A stretch of DNA of 64,000 nucleotides, from NCBI GenBank assembly GCA_041744575.1, contig JBGTKP010000033.1, positions 124,001-188,000 on the forward strand, written 5' to 3'. Position numbers and translations under genes: made by a program. Under the pieces are notes generated by a model. The model did not search any database, was not told the origin of the DNA, and was given only the letters and a program-made list of their open reading frames with translations. This stretch comes from JTS-RE37 sp041744575 (lineage in GTDB: Bacteria > Bacteroidota > Bacteroidia > Flavobacteriales > Flavobacteriaceae). Every line of letters begins with the position of its first letter. The first letter of the stretch is position 1. Shown in pieces: positions 47,308 to 56,119 of this stretch.

Positions 47308-47365
47308 ATCCAGCTTAAGACAAAGAAATGGCAAGCCCATATCAGGCATAAAATATCAGGGTTTC

Positions 47366-48223
47366 ATGCAATTTTCCGATACCTCAGAAGAATTACACAG
47401 CATTGTGGCCCGGAATGTAACTCCGGACAATCTCAGCTGGTTACGGGAAAAACTGGAAATGATTCTCTCAGAGCAGTTAGGAAAGGAGTTATATAAAGTT
47501 TATAGCCTCCTCTCGGGTAAAATACCTGCCACGGAACCCGTTCAGTATGCAATGGAGTCTACACAGCTTAGCAGGTATCTGGAAAAGCAGAATACAGATA
47601 TTTTGCAATTGGTAAGGATAAGTCTGCTGGTAAGCTTACTGCAGGAAAATCCAGCCACTTTTGGTCCCAAGGTTGCCAACCTGATCCAGGTGGCAGATAC
47701 AGGCGAACTCATCACCTTTTTAAAATTTCTGGTCCTCCTGCCTGAACCCTCGAAATATAAAACAGCTGCCGTGGAAGCATTAAGAACCAATATTGCTACG
47801 GTTTTCGATGCAATTGCCTTGGGAAACCCCTATCCTGCCACATATTTTACTGAACAACAGTGGAACCAGATGTATTTGAAGGCCGCATTCATGCAAAGGG
47901 ATCTGTCAAGAATTGAGCAGGTGGATGAGCGTGCGAACGAAGATCTGGCGCGAATTATCTCTGATTATGCCCATGAGCGATGGGCCGCCTCCAGAGAAGT
48001 GGATCCTCTTTTCTGGCGTCCTGTTACAGGATTTATAGGAGCGGCCCTCCTAAAGGATATGGAAAGACTTCTGGAAAGTAAATCGAAAGCCGAAAACAAT
48101 GCCGGAGCCTTATGTTGCTTTCAATCAGAAAATACCCAGGCCAGGGCATTGCTCAGGAAATACCCGGCGCTTGAAAAGCGTGTAGCTGAGCAGACTATTG
48201 GCTGGAATAAATTAAATGAATGA
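47366..48223 (+). CDS. eboA: EboA-domain protein
   Basis: First gene of a complete ebo cluster. The 285-residue protein is soluble and mainly helical, with the EboA pattern of VARNVTPDNLSWLREKLE at the start, PATYFTEQQWNQMYLKAAFM near 150 and a region with scattered arginines after it. It has no catalytic motif. EboA is specific to ebo clusters in bacteria and eustigmatophyte plastids, and its molecular role is unknown. It starts at the first ATG after the promoter and is 3 nt before eboB. Confidence 0.85.
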   Translation: MQFSDTSEELHSIVARNVTPDNLSWLREKLEMILSEQLGKELYKVYSLLSGKIPATEPVQYAMESTQLSRYLEKQNTDILQLVRISLLVSLLQENPATFGPKVANLIQVADTGELITFLKFLVLLPEPSKYKTAAVEALRTNIATVFDAIALGNPYPATYFTEQQWNQMYLKAAFMQRDLSRIEQVDERANEDLARIISDYAHERWAASREVDPLFWRPVTGFIGAALLKDMERLLESKSKAENNAGALCCFQSENTQARALLRKYPALEKRVAEQTIGWNKLNE

Positions 48224-48226
48224 GTT

Positions 48227-49135
48227 ATGGAAGATAATTTGATATTTATAGATCCCCATGTCCATATGACATCCCGAACGACGGATGACTATGAAGCCAT
48301 GGCTGCAGCAGGTATTGTCGCGATCATTGAGCCCTCATTTTGGCTTGGACAGCCGAGAACCCAGGTCGGTTCATTTCAGGATTATTTCAGCAGCATTGTC
48401 GGCTGGGAACCCTTCAGGGCCTCGCAGTTTGGGATCCGACATTACTGCACAATCGGATTGAATTCAAAGGAAGCCAACAATGAAGCCCTTGCAGAACAGG
48501 TAATTGAATTGCTGCCATTGTACCTGCATAAGGAAAACGTGGTGGCTATCGGTGAAATCGGATACGATGACCAGACGCCCGCCGAGGATAAGTATTTCCG
48601 GATGCAATTAGAGCTGGCAAAGGAAGTGGACATGACGGTACAGATTCATACCCCGCACAGGGATAAAAGATCCGGCACTGTAAGGAGTATGGAAGTTTGT
48701 CTGGAACATGGGCTCGATCCATCCGATATAATCATAGACCACAACAACGAAGAAACGGTTAAAGACGTTTTAGACCGTGGTTTTATTGCGGCCTTTACCA
48801 TTTATCCCAATACCAAAATGGGCAATGAGAGAATGGTGGAAATTGTCAGGAAGTATGGAAGTGAGCGCATCCTGATCGACAGTTCTGCAGATTGGGGGGT
48901 CAGTGATCCCCTGGCCGTTCCTAAGACCGCATCTCTTATGCTCAAAAAAGGAATTTTGAAGGCCGATGTAATAAAGACCTGTTATTCAAATGCCCTGCAG
49001 GCATACGGGAGAAATGGGAAAATGAAGGAAGCAGACTGGATAGGGTCCAAAGGAATAAATCAGGCCCAATTGTATAAAGACAACAGTGTTTTGCGCGGGC
49101 AGCAACCTAGGGTTGATGCAGACCAAATAAAATAG
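48227..49135 (+). CDS. eboB: EboB, TatD-like metal-dependent hydrolase
   Basis: A 302-residue TIM-barrel hydrolase of the TatD/amidohydrolase type. Metal ligands can be read: HVH near the start (FIDPHVHM), Glu in AIGEIGYDD, His in VQIHTPHRD, His in IIIDHNNEETV, and Asp in IDSSADWG. The substrate is unknown; its conserved position suggests a hydrolytic step on the metabolite handled by the cluster. It is 1 nt before eboC. Confidence 0.88.
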   Translation: MEDNLIFIDPHVHMTSRTTDDYEAMAAAGIVAIIEPSFWLGQPRTQVGSFQDYFSSIVGWEPFRASQFGIRHYCTIGLNSKEANNEALAEQVIELLPLYLHKENVVAIGEIGYDDQTPAEDKYFRMQLELAKEVDMTVQIHTPHRDKRSGTVRSMEVCLEHGLDPSDIIIDHNNEETVKDVLDRGFIAAFTIYPNTKMGNERMVEIVRKYGSERILIDSSADWGVSDPLAVPKTASLMLKKGILKADVIKTCYSNALQAYGRNGKMKEADWIGSKGINQAQLYKDNSVLRGQQPRVDADQIK

Positions 49136-49136
49136 C

Positions 49137-50036
49137 ATGAATGGTGTCCTAAGGGGTTATCTACGCCTGACAAGACCGGCCAATCTGCCAACCGCCGCCG
49201 CTGATATACTGGCAGGTGCTGCAATCGCCGGATTGATGCCGCTTCTTTCGGCGACCATTGAGGATGATCCGGTCTATTTCCTGAAACTTTGCACGCTGGT
49301 GGCTTCTTCTGTTTTTTTATATGCAGGGGGGGTGGTCTTGAATGATGTCTTTGACCTTCCTACAGATCTCTTGGAAAGACCCGAACGGCCTATTCCTAGC
49401 GGGTTAATCAGCCAGCCCTCTGCGGCCTTGTTCGGAGGGTTTCTCCTTATGATGGGGATTATTTCTGCTTCCTGGGTATCAGGCCTGAGCGGACTGACAG
49501 CGGGGATCCTCGCTCTCATGATACTATTGTATAATGCCCTGTCAAAAAAAAGTGTGGTATTGGGCCCTCTTAATATGGGAATTTGCCGGGGGCTCAACCT
49601 GATTCTGGGGATGTCTGTAATCGGAGAAATAGCCAACCCATGGTATGCTGTTATTCCTCTCGTGTATATCTTTGCAATAACGTTGATCAGCAGGGGAGAA
49701 GTACATGGCAACAATAAGCAACATCTGCTTTGGGCCGGAATCTTATACTCAGGGGTCATTTTAAGCGTTTATAGGATCATGCTCCGCACAGACAGATTAT
49801 TGGAAGTATTGCCATTCCTGGCTCTTTTCACATTGATGATAGGCATCCCACTTTGGCGCGCCTACCGGGATAATTCTCCTGAAAATATTAAAAAAGCTGT
49901 AATTTCGGGGGTCCTTTCACTAATACTTCTTGATGCCTGCCTTGCCACAGGTTTCAGTGGCTGGATGTATGGAGTGGGTGTACTTTTACTTTTCCCGTTG
50001 TCTCTGGCACTCTCTAAAATGTTTGCCGTTACCTAA
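49137..50036 (+). CDS. eboC: EboC, UbiA-superfamily prenyltransferase-like protein
   Basis: A 299-residue membrane protein with about eight or nine helices. The first Asp-rich motif is typical for UbiA (NDVFDLPTD, D70/D73/D77, followed by RPERPIPSG). The second Asp-rich motif of standard UbiA enzymes is replaced by SRGEVHGNN at 185-193, so it may bind a different diphosphate or lack ordinary prenyl transfer; I recall this as a feature of the EboC group. It would attach a lipid tail to, or move, the product of the other Ebo enzymes. Gap to eboD is 9 nt. Confidence 0.87.
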   Translation: MNGVLRGYLRLTRPANLPTAAADILAGAAIAGLMPLLSATIEDDPVYFLKLCTLVASSVFLYAGGVVLNDVFDLPTDLLERPERPIPSGLISQPSAALFGGFLLMMGIISASWVSGLSGLTAGILALMILLYNALSKKSVVLGPLNMGICRGLNLILGMSVIGEIANPWYAVIPLVYIFAITLISRGEVHGNNKQHLLWAGILYSGVILSVYRIMLRTDRLLEVLPFLALFTLMIGIPLWRAYRDNSPENIKKAVISGVLSLILLDACLATGFSGWMYGVGVLLLFPLSLALSKMFAVT

Positions 50037-50045
50037 TTTGCTCTC

Positions 50046-51212
50046 ATGAAAATTAAAACCATAGAACAGTCATTCACCGTCAATTACAGCTATCAGCTTC
50101 TTTTTACAGAAGGGGTATTCTCCAATGATAACCTGGTGTTACTGGATATCATCTCTGCATTTAAATCGGGTTCACCGGTAAAGCTCCTTTTCGTATTGGA
50201 TCAGGGGCTCCTTGATCACCATCCTGGTCTGGAGAATTCAATTGCCGCATATTGCCATGAACACGCCTCCACTTTGGAATATTCCGGTTGTCTCGTGGTT
50301 CCGGGGGGGGAAGCGGCCAAAAACGATAGCACCAGTGTCAATCGGGTGCTCGAAGCGATCAATTCCAACGGGATTTGCCGGCACTCTTTTGTAGTCGTTG
50401 TTGGGGGAGGTGCTGTGATAGACATGGCAGGATACGCAGCAGCCATCGCACACAGGGGCGTCAAATTGATAAGGGTTCCAACCACCGTCCTTTCTCAGAA
50501 TGATGCGGCCGTTGGTGTAAAGAACAGTATCAATACTTTCGGTAAAAAGAACTTTCTCGGAACCTTTGCCCCTCCCTATGCCATCATTAATGATGCTGCT
50601 TTTCTGAAGACACTTGAGCAACGGGACTGGATTGCAGGAGTGGCTGAGGCCATCAAGGTAGCGCTCATACAGGACGCTGATTTTTTCGGATATATCCGGG
50701 AACATACCCGACAACTGAGGTATCGGGATCTTGAGACCATGCAGTATGTCATATACCGGTGTGCTGAGATGCATATGAAGCATATTGCCAAAGGAGGTGA
50801 TCCCTTTGAAAGTGGTTCTTCCAGGCCACTCGATTTCGGACACTGGGCTGCCCATAAGATGGAATATATGACGGGCTACCAGATGCGTCACGGGGAGGCA
50901 GTGGCCAGGGGGATCGCCCTGGATCTGATGTACTCGAAGCTCACCAAATTGATTTCGGATGAAGAGTTTGAAGAAATCATCGGAGTGTTGGAGCAACTGG
51001 GATTCCAATTGCAGATCCCGGTAAAGGGTAAAAAGGAAAAGGCGCAACTCCTTGAAGGCATCCGCGAATTCAGGGAACATCTGGGCGGGGAACTGACGAT
51101 CACCCTAATCAATGGAATCGGCAAGAAACATGATGTACACGAAATTGACCATACCCTGATGCTGGAAGCCATTCACGTCCTAAATGACAGGGTGAAACTA
51201 AACGTGACTTAA
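50046..51212 (+). CDS. eboD: EboD, 3-dehydroquinate synthase-like sugar phosphate cyclase
   Basis: A 388-residue member of the sugar phosphate cyclase superfamily. The NAD-binding GGGAVIDMAGYAAAIAHRG is intact, as is the RVPTTVLSQNDAAVGVKN block. Zinc ligands are E201 (VAEAIKVALIQD), H266/H270 (LDFGHWAAHKME) and H282 (MRHGEAVARG). Because the metal site and the NAD site are complete, a real cyclisation is likely, but EboD forms a branch separate from AroB; the substrate is unknown. It is 3 nt upstream of eboE. Confidence 0.9.
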   Translation: MKIKTIEQSFTVNYSYQLLFTEGVFSNDNLVLLDIISAFKSGSPVKLLFVLDQGLLDHHPGLENSIAAYCHEHASTLEYSGCLVVPGGEAAKNDSTSVNRVLEAINSNGICRHSFVVVVGGGAVIDMAGYAAAIAHRGVKLIRVPTTVLSQNDAAVGVKNSINTFGKKNFLGTFAPPYAIINDAAFLKTLEQRDWIAGVAEAIKVALIQDADFFGYIREHTRQLRYRDLETMQYVIYRCAEMHMKHIAKGGDPFESGSSRPLDFGHWAAHKMEYMTGYQMRHGEAVARGIALDLMYSKLTKLISDEEFEEIIGVLEQLGFQLQIPVKGKKEKAQLLEGIREFREHLGGELTITLINGIGKKHDVHEIDHTLMLEAIHVLNDRVKLNVT

Positions 51213-51215
51213 CTT

Positions 51216-52415
51216 ATGTTGATTTGTGACCAGTTCCATCTGACCTATTGTACAAATATCCATCCGGGCCAGGACTGGGAAACGACTTTCGATCACATTA
51301 AACAATATGTTCCCGGAATCAAAAGACAGGTATCTCCGAAAGTCCCTTTTGGCCTCGGTCTTCGCCTTTCCAATACAGCGAGCGAAGAACTCGGTAATGG
51401 TCAGCGGTTGAAGCGCTTCCGGGATTGGCTCGATGTGGAGGGAATCTATGTGTTTACAATGAATGGCTTCCCCTACGGAAATTTTCATAATGAGAAGGTA
51501 AAGGATAAGGTGCATTCTCCGGACTGGACCAGCAGAGCCAGGGTTTCCTATACCAAAAGGCTTTTTGACCAACTGGCTTTCCTGATACCCGAAGGCATGA
51601 CAGGAGGAATCTCAACCTCGCCTGTTAGCTATAAGCACTGGCATGCGCCCGGGAGAACAACCGTTGCGGTTTTGAATAAGGCCGCAGCGCACCTGGCCGA
51701 GGTAGCACTTCACCTTCTGACTCTGGAAGAACAAACGGGCAAATACCTGCATCTTGATATAGAACCTGAACCTGACGGGCTACTTGAGAATACTGACGAT
51801 ACACTGCTTTTTTTTGAAGGGGTTTTACTGCCCGTGGCCACAGGGATCATTATGGACACGTTGGTGACCGACAGAGGCACTGCCAGGGATATCGTGCTGA
51901 AGTATATCACCATTTGTTATGATATCTGCCATTTTTCTCTCGCTTACGAAGATCCGGCAACTACTTTTGACAAGCTTGAACATGCCGGCATCAGGGTAGG
52001 CAAAATCCAGGTTAGCGCCGCCCTGAAGATCCTTAGTCAGGACGGAAACAATGATGCTGTCTGGGAGTCACTTGCCCGTTTTGATGAGCCTGTATATCTT
52101 CATCAGGTGACAGAACATATTGGGTCGGAGGTCCGGACCTACGGAGATCTTCCTGAGGTCCTGACCGCGCGTAAGGACTTTTCGGAGCTCAGAGCCCATT
52201 TTCATGTCCCTGTCTTCCTCAGAACCTTTGGCGCCCTCTTCTCCACTCAGGATCATATCCTCAAGGTTTTTGACATTTTAAGGCAACGCAAGATATCAGA
52301 TCATCTGGAGATTGAGACTTATACCTGGGAGGTTCTGCCGGTTGCTCTGAAAAAAGAACTTTCCACTTCTATCGTTCGCGAGATTAAATGGGTTGTAAAA
52401 CAACTAGAGGGATGA
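51216..52415 (+). CDS. eboE: EboE, TIM-barrel metabolite traffic protein
   Basis: A 399-residue protein related to xylose isomerase-like/sugar phosphate isomerase TIM barrels. It begins with a barrel strand that runs into CTNIHPGQDWETTF, a signature of the EboE group, and contains the acidic YLHLDIEPEPDGLLENTDDTL segment and YDICHFSLAYEDP, which could form a metal site. The name used for this family, metabolite traffic protein, comes from scytonemin work in cyanobacteria. Reaction unknown. Its stop overlaps the eboF start as ATGA. Confidence 0.87.
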   Translation: MLICDQFHLTYCTNIHPGQDWETTFDHIKQYVPGIKRQVSPKVPFGLGLRLSNTASEELGNGQRLKRFRDWLDVEGIYVFTMNGFPYGNFHNEKVKDKVHSPDWTSRARVSYTKRLFDQLAFLIPEGMTGGISTSPVSYKHWHAPGRTTVAVLNKAAAHLAEVALHLLTLEEQTGKYLHLDIEPEPDGLLENTDDTLLFFEGVLLPVATGIIMDTLVTDRGTARDIVLKYITICYDICHFSLAYEDPATTFDKLEHAGIRVGKIQVSAALKILSQDGNNDAVWESLARFDEPVYLHQVTEHIGSEVRTYGDLPEVLTARKDFSELRAHFHVPVFLRTFGALFSTQDHILKVFDILRQRKISDHLEIETYTWEVLPVALKKELSTSIVREIKWVVKQLEG

Positions 52416-53788
52416 GGAAAACTGTGGTTTTGAATGTTGTGGGACTGACAAGACGGCTTATCGGTGAGCACACCCCGTTTCTCCAGTCTTTTCTGAGCAG
52501 GGGACAGGCTGCCTTCATTACCCCGGTGATCCCCGCCGTCACCTGTACAGCCCAATCCACCTACCTCACCGGAAAATGGCCTTCCGAACACGGAATCGTA
52601 GGCAATGGCTGGTACTTTCGGGATGAATGCGAGATTCATTTCTGGCGGCAAAGCAATAAATTGGTTGAAGGTGAAAAAATTTGGGACCGGATGAAATCGC
52701 TTGATGATACATTTACCTGTGCCAATATGTTCTGGTGGTACAACATGTATTCCACTGCCGATTATAGTGTTACCCCGCGTCCGAACTATCTGGCTGACGG
52801 ACGTAAAATGCCTGACGCTTACTCCCATCCTCCGGAATTAAGAGATGTCCTTCAGCATGAACTCGGCACTTTTCCCTTGTTTCATTTCTGGGGCCCCAAA
52901 ACTTCCATCAAATCCAGCCAGTGGATTGCAGATGCCACGATAATAACGGATGAACAGTACCTGCCTACCCTTACGCTGGTTTACCTGCCACATCTGGATT
53001 ATAATATTCAAAAATACGGTCTTAACTTTCCAAAGATCAGCAAAGACCTCCGGGAGATAGACAGGGTGGTCCAACAACTAGTGACTTATTATGAGCGTCA
53101 GGACGCTCAAATCATTATACTTTCGGAATATGGCATTACAGATGTTCACCGTCCTGTACATATTAATCGTATTTTAAGGGTGGAGGGCTTACTTGCAATC
53201 AGGGAAGAGAGAGGTCTGGAATTACTTGATCCCGGAGCGAGCGCGGTATTTGCCGTGGCAGACCATCAGCTGGCCCATGTCTATATCAATGACATGACCA
53301 AGAAAGCCGCTGTTATAAAACTATTGCAGGAGACGGCAGGAATTGAAAAGGTGTGGTCCCAAGGTGACAGGGAATATGAGAAAGTAGCCCATAACCGATG
53401 CGGTGATCTGGTAGTTCTGGCCGATCGCGACTCCTGGTTTACCTATTATTTCTGGGAATCCGATTCAAAAGCTCCGGACTATGCCCGCATGGTCGACATC
53501 CATAAAAAACCAGGGTATGATCCTGTTGAATTATTTACAGATCCCGCAGACCCGTTTGTTATGGCAAAAGTTCTTGGGAAACTTGCTGGAAAAAAAATGG
53601 GGTTCCGTACGGTCATGGATATCATTCCGCTGAAACCAGAACTCATCAAAGGATCCCACGGCAGATTGCCGGAGGATGAAGAAGATTACCCGATTCTTAT
53701 TACCAACGGGATCAACTACCTGGATTCAGAAAAAATAGACGCTACCGATGTTTTTGGTATCATAGAGGCCCATTTACTTAAAAGCTAA
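52412..53788 (+). CDS. eboF: EboF, alkaline-phosphatase-like nucleotide pyrophosphatase family
   Basis: A 458-residue protein with the fold of the nucleotide pyrophosphatase/alkaline phosphatase superfamily. The start was set at 52412 (MRKTVVLNVVGL), which overlaps the eboE stop by 4 nt. The nucleophile block IPAVTCTAQST (T44/T46) is present. The usual metal ligands differ: the N-terminal Asp-Gly is Val-Gly, the DxxGH motif reads LDYNIQ (D196), and SDHG reads SEYG (238-241). The same SEYG occurs, as far as I recall, in other EboF relatives. The metal load and activity of this protein may therefore be unusual. Confidence 0.87.
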   Translation: MRKTVVLNVVGLTRRLIGEHTPFLQSFLSRGQAAFITPVIPAVTCTAQSTYLTGKWPSEHGIVGNGWYFRDECEIHFWRQSNKLVEGEKIWDRMKSLDDTFTCANMFWWYNMYSTADYSVTPRPNYLADGRKMPDAYSHPPELRDVLQHELGTFPLFHFWGPKTSIKSSQWIADATIITDEQYLPTLTLVYLPHLDYNIQKYGLNFPKISKDLREIDRVVQQLVTYYERQDAQIIILSEYGITDVHRPVHINRILRVEGLLAIREERGLELLDPGASAVFAVADHQLAHVYINDMTKKAAVIKLLQETAGIEKVWSQGDREYEKVAHNRCGDLVVLADRDSWFTYYFWESDSKAPDYARMVDIHKKPGYDPVELFTDPADPFVMAKVLGKLAGKKMGFRTVMDIIPLKPELIKGSHGRLPEDEEDYPILITNGINYLDSEKIDATDVFGIIEAHLLKS

Positions 53789-53799
53789 AACTGCTGATC

Positions 53800-54153
53800 A
53801 TGAACGCATTTTTCCGAATTTTTTCACTTGTATTTACCCTGCTGTTTACACTGGCAGCCGCAGTGCAGTACAATGACCCGGATGCCCTCCTGTGGTGCTT
53901 CCTGTATGGTGTAGCAGCGGTGGCCTCCCTGCTGTTCTTTTTGGGAAAGCTCAGATACTACCTGGCGGCAGTTTTATGTACGGGCTATCTGGTGGGATCC
54001 TTTGTTGTCTGGCCCGGGGTATTTGAAGGAATAACGATTGGCGAGGGTGATATAGTAAATATTGAAAGGGGCAGAGAGGCGCTTGGCCTGCTGCTGATCT
54101 CGGTTGTGATGCTCATATATGCACTTCGGCTTCGTTTCAGGAGCAACTCATAA
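53800..54153 (+). CDS. TMEM220-family membrane protein
   Basis: A 117-residue protein with four predicted membrane helices. The AAVQYNDPDALLW signature after the first helix is diagnostic of the TMEM220 family. It starts 11 nt after eboF on the same strand, so it is probably the seventh gene of the ebo transcript. The function of TMEM220 proteins is unknown. Its end overlaps the convergent dnaX end by 6 nt. Confidence 0.85.
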   Translation: MNAFFRIFSLVFTLLFTLAAAVQYNDPDALLWCFLYGVAAVASLLFFLGKLRYYLAAVLCTGYLVGSFVVWPGVFEGITIGEGDIVNIERGREALGLLLISVVMLIYALRLRFRSNS

Positions 54154-55944
54154 ATCGAGATCAAATTCCTTTCTCAGCAGATCGATAGCTGGATTTTTTT
54201 CCCGTAATTTCTGGTATTTCTCCTCCGGAGTGAAGGCGTATTTTTTGGCATTTTCTTCATTGACGACAATATTTATCGAAAGACTGTGATTATTCAGCTT
54301 ATTTCTCAGGTATCCCAATAGTTCCCCTTGTTCCTTTTCTATTTCTTTCTTCATGCTTTGGTTGGGAAGTTCCAGGCGAATTACAGAATTTTCCAGCAAT
54401 CTGGGCAGGTCTGTGCTTAAATTGGAGGCCAGTATTTTCCGCCCTTCCGATTCCAGTTTCTTGACATAGTCCGCCCAATGCCGTTGCAGGTCGATATCTT
54501 TGAAAATTTCATTCGGTAGAAGGGAATCGTCTGTAGCCTCATCAGTACGGGCCTCCTGGTGTTCCTTTTTTGCCCTTAAACTCGATATGGAAAGCCCTGA
54601 GACCCTTTTAACGCCTTCGCGCAGCCTTACTTTTCCGGGAAGTTCGGATTCCATTACTTCCTGTGGTGCTTGCGACTGCCCTTTGAAGACATTTTGATTA
54701 TCTATGGGGGGATCTGCGGCACCCACTTCCGGGAGGGAATTGCCTGAATCCGGATCGTCAGCCTGTGTCGTGGATTCCGGCCTGAGTACTTTTGGAACTT
54801 CTTCCGGAACTTTGTGATTCTTTCTGAAACGGGCCGCAGGAAGGATTGAATACGCCGGAAGGCTCAGCGGAGCACTATTTTTTTTTTCGGATTCCTGTAG
54901 GGAAGCCAGTTTCATGAGGGTCAATTCTACAAGGAGCCGGTGATTCCGGCTGGTTTTGTATTTAAGCTCACAGTCATTGGCCAGATCAAGCGCCCTTAAT
55001 AAAAAGGATTCCTCCGCCTTTTGGGATTGTTCCAGGTACTGGACCTTGGCTTTTTCGCCTGTTTCAATCAGGATCTGGGTAGATTTATGGCGGGAAACGA
55101 GCAAGTCCCTGAAATGGCTTGCAAGTCCTGCAATAAAGTGGTGTCCTTCAAATCCCTGGGCGAGGATGTCGTTGAACAGGATTAAAAGATCGGGGATGTT
55201 GTTGGAGAGGATCAGTTCAGTGGCCGCAAAATAGGTGTCATTATCAAGGACGTTAAGGTTTTCTGTGACCGCTTTCCTGGTCAGCTCTTTTCCGCTGTAA
55301 CTCACTACCCTGTCAAAGATGGACAGGGCATCCCTCATGGCACCGTCGGCCTTTCGGGCTATGATATGCAGGGCGTCCTCTTCTGCATGCACTCCCTGCT
55401 CTTCCGCAATATGTTTCAAATAAGCGGCGGCATCCTTGATGGTGATCCGTTTAAAATCGAATATCTGACATCTGGATAAAATGGTAGGGATGATCTTGTG
55501 CTTTTCCGTAGTGGCCAGTATGAATATGGCATGCCTGGGAGGCTCTTCAAGAGTTTTTAGAAAGGCATTGAATGCCGCCTGAGATAACATGTGCACTTCA
55601 TCAATGATATATACCTTGTATTTACCCACCTGTGGGGGAATGCGTACCTGGTCAATCAGATTCCTGATATCATCCACTGAATTATTAGAAGCTGCATCCA
55701 GTTCAAAGATATTAAAGGCAAAATCCTCATCTTCTCTGATGGAATCATCCATGTTGATCTGTTTGGCCAAAATTCGAGCGCAGGTGGTCTTACCTACCCC
55801 CCTGGGACCGCAGAAAAGAAGTGCCTGTGCTAAATGATTGCTTTTAATAGCGTTGGTCAGTGTATTGGTAATGGAACTCTGCCCCACAACATCCTCAAAA
55901 GACTGCGGTCTGTATTTTCTGGCTGAGACAATAAATGGTTCCAA
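54148..55944 (-). CDS. dnaX: DNA polymerase III subunit gamma/tau
   Basis: The clamp-loader ATPase. The start is TTG (MEPFIVSARKYRPQSF); the family's N-terminus needs it. Walker A GPRGVGKTT begins at residue 46, Walker B is DEVHMLS and the SRC motif is ILSRCQIF. The four-cysteine zinc module normally found between Walker A and the ELDAASNNSVDDIR motif is absent. The last 250 residues form the divergent tau-like part with a low-complexity linker. The long C-terminus suggests that tau is made; a slippery sequence for the shorter gamma form was not found. Confidence 0.95.
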   Translation of the reverse strand: MEPFIVSARKYRPQSFEDVVGQSSITNTLTNAIKSNHLAQALLFCGPRGVGKTTCARILAKQINMDDSIREDEDFAFNIFELDAASNNSVDDIRNLIDQVRIPPQVGKYKVYIIDEVHMLSQAAFNAFLKTLEEPPRHAIFILATTEKHKIIPTILSRCQIFDFKRITIKDAAAYLKHIAEEQGVHAEEDALHIIARKADGAMRDALSIFDRVVSYSGKELTRKAVTENLNVLDNDTYFAATELILSNNIPDLLILFNDILAQGFEGHHFIAGLASHFRDLLVSRHKSTQILIETGEKAKVQYLEQSQKAEESFLLRALDLANDCELKYKTSRNHRLLVELTLMKLASLQESEKKNSAPLSLPAYSILPAARFRKNHKVPEEVPKVLRPESTTQADDPDSGNSLPEVGAADPPIDNQNVFKGQSQAPQEVMESELPGKVRLREGVKRVSGLSISSLRAKKEHQEARTDEATDDSLLPNEIFKDIDLQRHWADYVKKLESEGRKILASNLSTDLPRLLENSVIRLELPNQSMKKEIEKEQGELLGYLRNKLNNHSLSINIVVNEENAKKYAFTPEEKYQKLREKNPAIDLLRKEFDLDL

Positions 55945-56106
55945 AGAAACTGATTTAGTACTTTACTATAGGATAATAAGGTGCTGATCGCGGGTCCGGT
56001 AATGGATCCGCTGATCCGCCATACGGTCTTCTGCAAATATAAAGATAGCCCGATATTATGACCTCAATTTAAAGGTCATATCCCCGGTTTTTATCAACAA
56101 TTGCTT

Positions 56107-56114
56107 TAAATTTG
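56107..56114 (+). promoter_or_regulatory. -7 element of rnpB
   Basis: TAAATTTG matches TAnnTTTG exactly. A start about 6 nt downstream coincides with the 5' end of the P1 helix of RNase P RNA. No TTG stands at -33. Confidence 0.6.
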
Positions 56115-56119
56115 CAGGT

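Noticed and set aside
50238..51080. Long open reverse frame of about 280 codons
   Set aside because: It lies wholly inside eboD on the opposite strand; eboD has clear family motifs and the reverse product has none.
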